From Anisus vortex (lineage: Eukaryota > Mollusca > Gastropoda > Planorbidae), in NCBI GenBank assembly GCA_949126835.1, contig OX421496.1, positions 20,725,844 through 20,789,843 of the forward strand: a stretch of DNA of 64,000 bases, in the 5' to 3' direction. Both the position numbers and the translations under genes were made by a program. Shown one piece after another: positions 12,166-24,813 of this stretch (position 1 is the stretch's first letter; each line of letters opens with the position of its first letter). A model generated the notes under the pieces. That model did not search any database and had not been told where the DNA came from. It saw only the letters and a list, made by a program, of their open reading frames with translations.

Positions 12166-15100
12166 ACATGATCTAAATAGGATACTATTTTTTCCCAAAC
12201 ATAATATAATAGCCATTTTCTTTTAAATTTTCTTTTAAATTTCAAATTGGAAAACCTTAACTCTTTTTGAAATGTATACATTCTTTATGAGTTTGTCTTG
12301 TGCCTGTAAAAATATAGTCTAACATGGAAACCATGTATAAGAAGAAGGGGTTGATATGAACATTTCTTATAAAAGTATTTTATTTGTGTACTTTTTATTG
12401 TTGTGGATTTTAAAGTGTTGCTATAAAAATGCATACAGATATGAAAAACTATTGACAGTGACAAAATGTCACCAATTACGATAAAGACTGGTATACAAAC
12501 TGTATATAACTGAATAGGTCTGTAGAATTATCCGGATCACACTGTTTTATTACACTTCTGTAAAATATCTATTTGCATTAAAGTTGGCTTAAGTAGTTGA
12601 TTTTATATCCACTTATTGCAGTGTCAAGTGTTTGATTTCAAGCAGTTACCCAAGCTTTGTTTTTAGAATTTTCACCAAACACTAAAAACGGCCTTCAATG
12701 TGGCTTTACATTTTACAGCCATCTGTCTAAAAAGTTGTTACACACTGTTCATTGTTACTAGAGTTTCTCATTTGTCTTCTGCCTTTATTATTTAATTTGG
12801 ATTATCAGTTGTCAATGCTTTCAGTAGATGTCTTGTAGGCTAATTCTCTTTTATAGGTTTTCTGAAGGCTGCAGATTTCTATAAGTAAAAGGTTTTCTTC
12901 AATCATTTTTATCTACATTGTTTGTAATATTACTAATATTGCTATTTCAAGAATTCAAATGTTTTAAGTCTGAATCTATTTGTTCCTTCTGGTATATATG
13001 TTCTAATTCTTTTTATAAATTAAATATAAAGTTACATACTAGTCACATACATTTTGATTTAACTTATTGTTACTGTAATTTTGATGATAATTACAGGTAG
13101 GCTACTCCAAGACATATTCTCAATATAGGCTAAATGTATAAATTGATATTTTACTGATGCATATTTTAAGTGTTTAGTCAGTTTGTGCTTTAATCACTTT
13201 TTATTTAAAAGTAACTTGATCCGAAAAATTATTTTAAGCTTGTTTTTGCAATAGATTTTTCTTTTGTGTGGAGTAAATTATTTTATCCCTATATTTCCTC
13301 TTTTAATTCTGAGAGAGTTAATAACACGATCAATACCCATATAGAAACTTTAACGATTTTTAATGTCTGAGATCTCATTTTTAAAAATGTAAAAATTATA
13401 AACAAAAAACTGAATGTTTATCAACTTTACATATAAGTAGCACATTTTTTAGATGACTCAATCAAAACTGGTCCAATATATATAGGCCTACCTCTTCTTT
13501 ACAAATCATCGGGATATAAAAATGTAATTTTGACATTTAGTTTGAAATTTTTCTCCTAATAGGGCCTACTAATACTGGTATTACAAGAAATATTTTCTAA
13601 ACTTTCTGTAATTTTTTTGCCAATCAATAAATAATGTGTTTAAATGTGTATCTGAATCTGGGAAGAAATGGAATAGGATGAATAGAGAAAATATTTTTTT
13701 TAAAAGATGTTTGTGTAAGATGGACACATTTCAAATTTATCTAACACAGCCTTTAACTTTTAAAAAGAAGCTATAACCTTGTATAAAATTTAACAGTTGG
13801 CAACTGCTTTCAGAAATTTGAATATAAGATATTATTTCTTATTCAATTAAGATAAGTCAACAATGTAGTAAGCATAAATACTGTCATAGTGATAGCCTAT
13901 TGTTGTCTGGCTTGTGATTCTGCTTGTGTTGGTATATTTGCTTTTTAACATTTGGTAATCAAATCCAATTTTTTGGATTACAAAGGTTGGCATACTTTAT
14001 CTATAGACTTATCTGGTTCCTGTTTTTTTTTAAATAATGTCCACAAAAAAATCTTTTGCCTAAATAATACTTTTTTAATCGTTCTTTTAAAGTAAGATTT
14101 CAGGCATTTCATAACCCAAAATGAAAATGGTTGAAAGACGCTGTATAACTGTATAGAACATTGATTTAACTTTAATTTGTAAGTCATTAGAGTTGTAATG
14201 AAAAATTAGGAGTAATAATATTTAATAATAATACAAAATGTCATCTACACTTAGCCATGCTTGCTAATACTAATACACATTTTGAACAGTAAAATTTATG
14301 AAAAAGTAGATATTTAATTATTTTTTAAATATTAGACATAACAATTACAGAAACTTTGTGTGATCTAATATTAACATCTATTTATGCAACTCTCACTGAC
14401 AATGTTGATCTTTTGAGACTTGGAGTGGATAAATAAACCTGTAAATCTCATGGGCATATGATTAGTATTCATATAATTAGTAGCTACCGGTAGGCCTATT
14501 CACAAATATATTTTTTTACCTGCAAAAGTTAAATTACAAGTTTTTAACATGTGCTAAGTTGATGGATAAAAATAAGCTGAGAACCATTTCATTAACTTAA
14601 ATTAATAATATTAATATCTGTTTCTTGTCATTACTGGTATTAAATAGATACAAGTTTAAACAGATTTAGCATTAGACATAACAACACATGCCTACGGTAA
14701 TTTGTTTCAAAATGAAGACCTGTACCGGGTATTTGTATATTACTGGTAAATTTATATTATTAAATTAGAACTATTTCTGTGTATGTAATATTATGTAAAT
14801 GTGATATTATAAATGTAATATTGTAAATATTTATTTGATAGTATTTGTAGCATTCTCTTATTGAGCATTGAGAGACATACACAATTCTCTAGTTACTGGT
14901 AGTTCATCATCTTTAGTTTTCAAGACAACTGCTTGAAATGATTTATTAAACATTTGAATGTTTGGCTGAAATATTAGAAATTTATGATGCACACTAATAC
15001 TGTGTTTGTTTATTTTTTTAATCACAAATCTCAGTCTTTGTTTCTCCACTGTAATTTTTGGATTCTACTTAACATACACCTGTGTAATAACTCCACCCCA

Positions 15101-17793
15101 TACACGTGTGTAATAACTCCGTCCTATACTGGTACCCATCACAAGTAATGTCAGGATTTTATTCTAGTGGGGGAAAGGGGGCTAACTTTTGAGTGAAACA
15201 AATATTTCCCAATTTTTTTCCTCAAATTCTAAGTGGTAAAGTACTGTACACAATTTCTTTAAAAAAAAAATGTTTCAAATTTTATTTGGCACATGGCATT
15301 GCCTCTAATACTAATAGCCCTTACACTTACATAGTACAATTGCACAATTGTAGCACTGATATTGATATCCAACTAAATTTGGCCACTAACTCCTGCATGC
15401 TTTAATTTTAGTTAGCCAAGAAAAAAATGAAGTACCTGTACCACTTTTTAATACCAGTATGATAGGCTGCTAGAGATACAATAACACCACTGTCCAGTGT
15501 AATATAATAATAGCATCTTTACATTGTCATCATTGCTGTTTATAAAAATTTATTATAATTATAGGCCTATCCTACTTCACTCTGTATTCAAGCTTTCCAA
15601 GGAGGCAGGGCTTTATTACATTATTAGATCTTTACTTTATCCTTCCAAAAGTTTGTGAAATAGTTGTATTTTGACACTTTACAGCATCTATCTATAAGTT
15701 ATTATAAGTGGGGACTTGTATTATTGTATCAATTTTAAAAATCCATTAAAAAACAACCTACCATTATGCACTAGTGGTGGGGAGGGGGAGCTATACTGTC
15801 TGAATTTGAATACCTGATGGAAGCAGATTTATTTAATTAATAATAATAATATCTTGTATATTTTTGAGTGAATCACAAGAGAGATGAAGTAATGTATCAA
15901 AAATGGTAGATGGATTTTCCCACCAAATGTAGACACAGGATTTGCAACTCAATCATTTGTTTCTATTTCTATCCTGAATAAATTTGGAATTTAAAATATT
16001 TTACTTTTTAGTGGTACCAGTAGTTACAACTACAACACAAGTAGAGACTAAAACCAAAGATTTAAATTAAAGGGGAAATTACAAGCATTGATGATAGTTG
16101 ATGTAGCAAAGGAAAAGAAAGCTGATATAGCCTGTAGATGAAAAGTGAGGAAGCTTTCTTTGAAATGTAACAGCTCAGTGTTATTTTTTACTAGTTACCA
16201 AATATTTAAGTTTAACAGTCTCCCAATCCCGCATCACTCACAAGTGAATAATCATACTACTACTACCCATTGTAAGTATTATAATTATACATTTCATGAT
16301 TCTTTTGCAGCTACATGGGTACCAGTACCAATCTAGGACCTTTTCTTTTAGAACTACATGGACATGGTGTTTATTATAATTAAATTACCTGTATTTTTTA
16401 AATTTAGAACTTTTTATGGAGTTCATTATAATTACCAGTACTTTTTATTTAGTACTTTTGATACTTTCTTGGTGTCAAACATATACCACTTTTATATAGA
16501 TAAGTGTTTAACAAAAAAAAATTTATAACCCAGTACACTTTTTAATTAGTTCCCATTACTCAAGATTTTCTTCTTCTAAACTTTCTCAAGATTTTCATCT
16601 ATAAATTTATTAAAATAACTGTGTTCAGCCTGCTTCATCACTTATAATTATGGTAATTTACAGTAAAAATCCATCAACTTTCATGTTTTTCAAAATTCCC
16701 CCATCCTTTTGAACCCTGAAACTGAAATATAATTTCTTGCAAGTGTCCAGAAGCACCATAATTCTGTCTGGATTTTAAATTTAAGGACATAGCACAATAA
16801 CATTTTCACATGAATAATTTTACTAATTAGTACAAGTAACACTGAATAATGAAAACAAATATTGATTATTTAAGTGTATTTATTCAATTAAAATAGGTGA
16901 TTAAAAATGAACTGTGTCAATGATAGAGGGAAAAAAAAAACAAGACAACATGCCCTAAGTTCTCTTAAAAATGTAAAGAAAAATGCAGTTCCATATCCGT
17001 TATTTTGATAATAGAAACAATATGTTACAAAAATGTTCCTACTTCCCTTTACATGGATGTGAATACAAATTACATTATATTGGGTGTCAGTAACAAGCCT
17101 AAAAAAAAAAGAACTAAAATGTAAAAATGATGTAAACAATGAATAATATACAATGATAGGAAAACAATGTAGACATTGAGATTACTATCTAGTGAAAAAA
17201 ATACAACAAATATGATAATGACTGGTGTAAACAATGCATGAAGAGCAGAAACAAAAAGGGACTGGATGTTACTGGAGAGGTCTATGGAATTATAATGTGA
17301 ATAACTGTTGAAATGAAACAAACATGGCAAATTAAAATCTAAAGGCTAATCGCAATCTATTACATAAAAATCCCTTCAATAAAAAACGACACGTCTTTAA
17401 AAGGTAAAGTGGGCTTCTAATAAGCCCAAGTAGTTTAAATATGAAAATGATTATCTTGATAAAAAATTTATACTGATCTGTAGAAATATGCCATCTTGTG
17501 CAGAGATGTCTCCCTTGGAATAAACTATAAAAAATGCAGCTTGGTAAAAATTTATAGGCTGTCTTCACACACCTTGACAACTGAACCTCTTTACAGCAAT
17601 AGTAGTAAAAAAAAATAATATATTTTTAATCCACTTACAAGAAAAGTACAACAGGCCAGCACAATACTTAGCTACACAAACATTTTCCATTTTAAAAAGT
17701 TCTTTTAAATCATCTTGCTCTCTCCCATTTTGTTGTATCTCAGGGTTCCTTCTTGAAGCTGCCAGTTAGAAGAGCTCACTTGCTCACTTCTTC

Positions 17794-19258
17794 TTAGGAC
17801 TCTTCTTCTTCTGAAAGAAAAAGAAAAGACAAAAGACATGGTTCAACACAAATTAGCCAAGATGAAACAATGTAACAAGCAGAAGTCACAACCAAGACAT
17901 GGTTCAACACAAATTAGCCAAGATGAAACAATGTAACAAGCAGAAGTCACAACCAAGACATGGTTCAACACAAATTAGCCAAGATGAAACAATGTAACAA
18001 GCAGAAGTCACAACCAAACTAAAAACTTGTAAATTAATATTCAACTATTTGTTTCTCCTTTTCCATGCTCTGCATTTTGTTATAAAAAAAATTTAACTTA
18101 TACAATTATCAATAATTCTGTTTATAAATTTATTTAGTAAAATGTAATGCATTAAAAATTAGAAATAATTCTTGTTAGGTACCAGAACAACAAAACCAAA
18201 CAAATTTTATGAACAATTTGGAAGTAATGATTAGTAAACATGCCAAACAACATTTTTCTAAATCAACGTCATGACTGTCGATGAGGGGGAGGCGCTTACT
18301 TTTCTTTGACGATCCCTTGGGCCTGCCACGACCACGTCCTGTGACTTTAGGCTTTATAGCAGTTGAGTCCTAAAAATTTATTTTCGTTGTGAAGATAAAT
18401 ATTAGAAAGCAACTAAACCTATATTCAACAAGCATTTTAGATCAATCCAATGCTTAATTGCTGATGTGTAGCTCCATTGTCTACTAAAATTTGGCAGCCT
18501 AACATTACTATTGACTATAAATACCAGTCTCAGTCTTAAAGTCACAAATAAAATATAGACAATGCAAAACATGTAGGGAAGCCCTATATTCAGAAATAAT
18601 GTGCAACACATTGACCCATGCATAATATTGTTTGGATCGTAGCTAATGGGAGAGCATTCTCCAAAGAGGCAAAGCACCAGGAAATGTATGTAAATATGCA
18701 ATTGTTGAAAAGATACCAATGGCACGATGGGTACCTACTTTTTAGCCACACAATTTGACTGCACTCTACAAGTAATTAAAACTTACTTTGCTTCCAGTGG
18801 AGCCTTTTGGTCTTCCACGTCCTCTGCCTGATTTAGGTTTCTCTTCAGCTTCTTTCTTCTGGGGCTTTTCCTATTTTAAAACATAGGCCTACTGTGTTAT
18901 TCTCAAAGCTTCAACAATATGCCTATCTCAATATTTAAAATTAAAATGCTTTTTTTTTTTTGTAAAAAAAGGGGAAAAAATATTAGACCAAAACAAAGAA
19001 ACTTACCTTAGCTGGGGATTCTTTGGTCTTTTTTGGTGACTCTGGTTCAGGGGCATCAGCATCAGATGTAGGCTAAAAGAGAAAAAGTCATGTTGCTATT
19101 GACTATTGGATTCATTTTTTTTAATGATTAACATATTTAGTCAAGCACTAATTGAAAATAGTATGAAAAAAAAAATGTAAACATGTTTATAGGCCTACCT
19201 CAGCATCTGCAGCAGCTTCGGCAGCTGGGGGGGCTGCGGCAACTTTCCTTTTAGGCAT
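17794..19258 (-). CDS. HMGA-like AT-hook chromatin protein
   Basis: Five coding exons on the minus strand: 19199-19258 (ATG at 19258), 19007-19072, 18787-18870, 18300-18369 and 17794-17810, all with GT-AG junctions. The product is about 98 residues: an Ala/Pro-rich N-terminus (MPKRKVAAAPPAAEAAADAE), an acidic Pro/Lys segment, then two AT-hooks with the same core GRGRGRPKGS, in exons 3 and 4, and a short charged tail. Size, AT-hooks and charge pattern fit the HMGA family (vertebrate members about 100 residues), which binds the minor groove of AT-rich DNA in the nucleus. Exon 4 is 70 bases by its best donor, which makes the tail end in KKKEEES. A one-base shift would give a basic tail (KKKSPKKK) ending at 17784. 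The acidic end is more HMGA-like, but RNA evidence is lacking. Confidence 0.8.
17835..18017. repeat. 61-bp tandem repeat, three copies
   Basis: Near-perfect direct repeats begin at gacatggttc at 17835, 17896 and 17957. The array lies in the last intron of the HMGA-like gene, close to the acceptor of its final exon. The copies are almost identical, so the expansion is recent. Confidence 0.95.
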
Positions 19259-19695
19259 TGTCTAAATCTGAATCACTGGGGAAAAAAATGAAATCGGAAT
19301 TACAACCAGCATCAATAGCCTACCTAATAATTTATTATTATTTTTGTACAATTTAATATTTTGTTCTTGGTAAAAAAACAATTGTTTATTAGTTGCTAAT
19401 TATTTTCTGTTTCCATAACCATAATCTTTAAAGTTCAAAGGTTTCTTGAACATTGTGACAATGGATTATAAAAAGGGTTTCAGACGTACATAACGAATAC
19501 AGAGTACAGACAAGAGCCGGTAAAATGGTGGTTAAAATAATTGATGAACGAAGGAGACGAGGTCTTATTTTATTTGAAGTTAACTTCGATTAAATAAACA
19601 AAAACGCACACCATTAATGCAATTTTTAAATGAGTGTACAGATTAAAAAAAATATTTTAAAAAATTATTTTATAGAATAATTTTGCATTCTTACC

Positions 19696-19860
19696 ACTAA
19701 GTAGAATTGTGAAAATCGGTTAACTTGTCTCACAGTCCAACGTAAAAGTAATAGCAAAAGAGCGCGCAAATGATGGTGGACGCCAACCAAAAAAAGTGGC
19801 GCAGTCTCATAAATTCTCGTCCGATATTGTTCGATATTCATTCTAGTCAAATGTACAATT
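19696..19860 (-). promoter_or_regulatory. probable 5' UTR exon and promoter of the HMGA-like gene
   Basis: On the minus strand a donor (cttagtg|gtaagaa) lies at about 19696, and a matching acceptor (ttccccag) lies just before the ATG exon, giving a 17-base UTR piece ahead of the start codon. The upstream DNA is locally richer in GC and CpG (gcgccact, gcgcgctc). The transcription start is not defined by any motif I can see. Confidence 0.45.
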
Positions 19861-20380
19861 ATTATCTCTTTTCTTAATTTGTATTAGTATTTACTAATTT
19901 ATACGATTATATTTAGTAAAATATTGAAAATTAGCAAAATAAATATAATTTTTTGATATTTTTTTACATGCGTAGGGAGAAAGAAATTAACTTTAAAATA
20001 AATGGATGTACTACTCCGCCAAATCTCATTTTATTATTCCAATTTATTTAGTATGTTGACCAGAGTTGACCTTTACTTGTCCTCCAGTAAATTGAATTGA
20101 TTCATTGTTTCTCTTAATCTTACGTATAGAGCCATTGGTGCGCTTTAGTAAATATTGTAATCAATAAAATATCGAAATCTGAAATATCTTTATTCCTATG
20201 CGTCATGTAGGTCAATTTTTATGGAGCCAATCATATCGTAGGAGGTTATTTTGAATTACAGCTTTTTTTTAGACAGCATGTACCCGCCCCGACCCGGATC
20301 AATAAACAATTTACTTTATTAACAAAATTACTATTTCATGCGTGTAAAGATACAAATATTAGCTTAACACATTACTATGT

Positions 20381-20441
20381 GCGTATGGGACGCAATAATA
20401 TTCTTTATAGAGAGGCGTCTTTAATGATAATTCGATAAGAT
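20381..20441 (+). mobile_element. decayed 3' end of the same LINE family
   Basis: About 60 bases align with the 3' UTR end of the LINE at 4170-4221: gacgcaataat, then ttctttatagag, then gcgtct, and finally a tail ending cgataagat. The outer hairpin stem gacgc/gcgtc is intact, while the inner stem is partly lost. It is older than the other copies, so the family has a longer history here. Confidence 0.75.
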
Positions 20442-21229
20442 GACTAAAATACAGACTAATAAACGTAGGCCCACTGCAATTTCACGTTTTTTCAGCCTAA
20501 TTAGTCTTAAGACCATATTATAATTATATAAATACTTTAACGTCATCTATGCCTGCTATTTAGACAGTAATTATAGTAATATACATATTTAACCTAAATT
20601 AAAAGACTGCAGTTATTCCCCCCCCCCCCCCCCATACACACACATAATCAAATACTGCGCACAACCACCATCTCAAACAACAACCTAGACTCGGTCCGAG
20701 TTTAATCAGGCTCAACAGTATTTTTTTCATAAGCCTAGCGGCCAATATACCAGTATGCTAATCTTTTAAATAAAGGATCCCCACTAAAAGTGTTGCCAGG
20801 GACCAGCGAAGGCTAGCACTAGACCGGTTATGCGAGTTGCCAATATTGAATAAATCATATGATGGGCCAATGCCTATAATAATTAATTTAGGGTTTTCTT
20901 AATTATAGTTCACTTTTTTTTCACGTGCCTAGATCTGTATAATGTTAACTGTAAACAAGATAACAAAGTGTCGATAGATTACATCATCACAATAAGTGAT
21001 AAGAAGTTAGGATCAATGTGTTAATTGTAGCTAATAAGCTATAATTATAATATTAACGTAACTGGATATCGGGAGGGTGGAGGCGGGGGCGCCCTCAAAT
21101 ATGATCATTACTGACACTTTCTTACTATATTATATGGATGCAGGTTAGACCAACTGATAAATGAAAACGAACGTTCCAATTTTGTCCCCCATTTGTTGTA
21201 GCCTTTATTTAAGGTCTCCAATATATCAT

Positions 21230-21393
21230 CAGTGCCCTCACATAGTAGGGGGGGGGGCAGAGGAGGCATATGCCCGGGGGCGACAACTGTAGTCTAAATA
21301 TAGCACTAAACAAGCAGTTACAATATGTATAAGGGGGCGGTGCTGAAACATTTGCCCTGGGGCGCTACGTTACAGAAGCTTGTGAAGGCTCTG
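21230..21393. mobile_element. hAT-type MITE with perfect 8-bp target duplication
   Basis: Left end cagtgccctcaca and the inverted right end (tgtgaaggctctg) form imperfect terminal inverted repeats. The flanks 21222-21229 and 21394-21401 are both tatatcat, an exact 8-bp target duplication, which with CAG termini is the hAT signature. At 164 bp it is non-autonomous and G-rich inside. A truncated relative lies at 36790-36900. Confidence 0.85.
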
Positions 21394-21827
21394 TATATCA
21401 TCAGTGAGCACATTAGGTAGAACTAAATGCACCTCATGCTAAAGAGTAAACCAGGAGCTCCAGGCAAGACTAATCCGATACTTACCTCAACAGTGTAATC
21501 TTTAGGGTGACATGAATACTATTTACTTTATGTGACAATTATGCCTTATTTTCATAATGTGATTAGAATAGATACGGTAAATCGTATAATCTTCCCATGT
21601 AAAATATTTAATAAGCTAATTTAAGGGAAACATTTGGACTTAACCCAAAGTAGGCTATAGGCCTACTAAATAAGTTACTGGTATCTTTTTACTAAGTGTT
21701 TTACTTAATGAAATGGGACTTTATAATCCAGTGAAGTGTGACCCTTACCAAACGTAATCCAATTATTAATATTTAATGTCTTAATAAAATGAAGAGAAGT
21801 GTAACATTAGAAAGGCAATGTGACTCT

Positions 21828-21966
21828 GTCAAGTGAAGTGTGACCTAACCAAGAAAATAGTGATTCTCTAATCTGTCAAGTGAAGTGTGACCTAACCAAG
21901 AAAATAGTGATTCTCTAACCTGTCAAGTGAAGTGTGACCTAACCAAGAAAATAGTGATTCTCTAAC
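21828..21966. repeat. 47-bp tandem repeat, three copies
   Basis: Units begin at gtcaagtgaagtg at 21828, 21875 and 21922 and are nearly identical. Weaker echoes of the core agtgaagtgtga occur at about 21731, 21791, 21998 and 22039, suggesting an older, wider array. Confidence 0.9.
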
Positions 21967-24813
21967 AAATAAAGTATATAACTATTATAACCATATTAAG
22001 TGAAACGTGGCTTTAACAAATGAATTATAACCATACCAAGTGAAATGCACTTTACCTATATAATATATGTAATGGTAAGGGATAAATTAAAATCATTGAA
22101 GTTTTAAAACACAATTTTTAACATTCATCATTTGGTCACACAAACACACACATTCAATTCATGTAGGGGAAAAAATTACAAAAATTAAACATTTGTGAAA
22201 CTTTTATTGACTACACTTTCTTAACATTGAACTTGCATTGTTGTAGTAGTTTGTCTCCTACATACCTAACAATGGAAGACTACACACTGGACAATACACA
22301 TTTTTACAGAAATCTTTTCCAATGTTGTGAAAAAATGATATTGATATACTCTTAATGATAATGCAGAAGCTCAAAGCTCTGTTTAATCTATTTTTTTGGT
22401 GTGACTTCTGCACAGAAGACATTTTGTTAGAACCCTTTAGTCTAAATCTGATCTTGGCTAGATTAGTGTAGAAATAAAGACAATAAGTTATCAATTATGG
22501 AAGCAATATATTTTTTCATTAAAACTACTGCTTCTGATGATAAGAATACCAACAAAAAGCAAAAGTTAGAGTTTTCCTAATTTTCTATAATATTCTCATC
22601 AAATCCAGCAAAATAATCAAAAGCAGTGTTTATTTCCCACACCCTTTTTATTCTTACTTATTAGCTCCAGGTGTGCAGAATTCAGTCACAAAGTTGTAAA
22701 CACATTTAGGTGTGTGTTAATGCTAGTTGATGTTGCATTCTGCAACTGCTACCTGCTCATTTCTCATTCTGTATGTTTTTTCTGCCCCCCCAAAAATTCC
22801 AATGTAATAGCCATGCAACTTCAACACTAAAATGGTATGAATGTAAAAAGACTGATGTGATAGTGCCCACTCCACTTAAGACAAACAAGCAAGCCTAGTT
22901 AAGAATAAATACATTGAATACATTCTCAAGCCAAATCTCACAATTCTTGTAATCTTTAACTTTAAGAAAAACAAATCTTTAAAGAAGAATATCTCCTCTC
23001 CCCAAAGCATTCTGTTAAAGAGAAGGGGAGTAGAGAGATGAAGTCTTAAGCAAGCTCTTGCTGAGAGTTCAGTCAGACCTAGGGATGATCATTTTGAAGA
23101 AGAAAAAAAATAATTAAAGTTTGAAGAACAAAATCTTCTAATTCATCTCTGTGTTAATCACAGCTTATACGGTACTTAGTTTATTGGGATTTTTATTGCC
23201 CCCACCCCAGTTTGTATCACTAGAGTGAACAAGTCGCTGGCAGAGCTTCTGAGATTTCTGCACCTCTAAGAAGTCCTGATAATGAGAAATGTTTTTCTCA
23301 TGCTTTGATGGATCTTTTCAAAATTTTGATTTCTTGGGTCTGTCCCGCCCCTCTTACTCTGCCCTTTCTTATAACCTAACGGTTTATTTTCCTGATCCAA
23401 GACAAATTAAATTTCTCATCCTGCCAGGATTCAACTTCAGATTAGCAGCCAGGCACAGCTTACCTGAATCATCCTGACCCCACGAATAGATCACAAAATG
23501 CAAGTACTGTGGTGTTTTGGACACCAGGTCATAGTGAGATAAAAAGGTAAAAAATGACACAAACACCAATGAAGAGAATGAATAGAACACACATATAAAC
23601 TATGTGAAAAAAAAGTAAGCAAACAAGTATATAGTGCCTGATAGCACTATTTACAATAAAGACAAAAATACAATGTGCTTTCCCATAGAGCAGTCCACCA
23701 GAGTATGTGGTCACAGCATGTGTGGTCAAAACAACTCCCTTCTTTCCACAGCTGACCTCTGAAACTAGGGCACAAACAATGATAAAGAAGAAAGAAGAAA
23801 AAAAAGCCAGGGCTCTGGTTTCTCCAGAGTAGCTCGAGTATAATGAACCGTGAAAAGTGATGTTAAAAAATGGGAGATGCAGCATTCTCAATCAAGGTTC
23901 TCTCAACTCTCTGTGAGCCTCTCGTGAAATACCAATGAGTACCCCATGATAAGAACTGTTTAAATGACAGAAAAAGGTATAAATGTATAAATAAGCATTG
24001 TTATTAAATAAAAAAATACAAAAATTAGGTTTGTGTAAAAAAAAGCATAAATTAGTGAAAATAACCTCTTTAAAAAAAAAAAGAATACTGGGCTAAATTT
24101 AGCAGAACAATCAATATAAAAACAGGTCAAAACAAGAAAAGATTAATAAGAGCAAAATCAAAATTGACATTAAAAGCATGTGCTTTGACATGTGTGAACA
24201 TTTTAGACAACTATTTAATACATTCTATAAATACAACTTTATTGTAATAAGAAAAATGAAGCCTTAAACGTACATGAAAAAAAATATATGATAAAACTGT
24301 AACTTGAAAATATGTAACACTTATATTAAGTTATGTATTAAATATTTAGGGGAGAAATTACTCCAAAGACATAGCAAATCTTTAAAAAGACTTAATGAGA
24401 AAAAAAAAAGCAATGTACAACTTTTCTGATAGTGAAGTTTAAAAACTTTAATTTTACAATTACTCTTGTAAAATGAGTTTGAAAAAAAAAATATATTATT
24501 TACATTTTAAATAAAATGTTAAGAGTAATGCAAATATTCACAATTCCTGCCATCATTTTCCATAAGTTTTAATTTTAAAGAAAAAGTTCCTGAAGATTAA
24601 AATTACATATCCATGTTAACAGCCATAATTTAGTCCTAAATAATTTCAAAAGATATACAAATTACATATTAACTCTGAAGCTATAAAGTTCTAACAAAAA
24701 TTGTGTTTTTTTTTAATGCAAATACAAACAATATAGTCCTTATATTGTGTTTAAAAAAAGAGAATCACATTTAGCAATCAAAACACAACATTAACATTTT
24801 AATGTACAGTTAT

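Larger units (their letters stand above)
8345..17640. other. AT-rich intergenic region
   Basis: The 3' flank of the plus-strand gene and the 3' flank of the minus-strand HMGA-like gene. Apart from a short LINE end at 11425-11492 and a SINE at 11940-12165, I see only homopolymer runs, microsatellites and scattered AGGCCTA motifs. The short ORFs here have no codon structure or splice context that suggests real genes. Confidence 0.6.
19861..24230. other. intergenic region with small repeats
   Basis: Lies between the HMGA-like promoter and the 3' end of the coiled-coil gene. It contains a decayed LINE 3' end (20381-20441), a poly-C run near 20620, a hAT-type MITE (21230-21393) and a 47-bp tandem repeat (21828-21966). 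Part of 23000-24800 may be 3' UTR of the coiled-coil gene; an aataaa hexamer on the minus strand lies near 24240. No coding exon was seen. Confidence 0.5.

Noticed and set aside
23384..23891. Minus-strand ORFs of 68 and 120 codons as a gene
   Set aside because: Composition is hydrophobic and low in complexity, and I found no domain, splice partners or supporting context.
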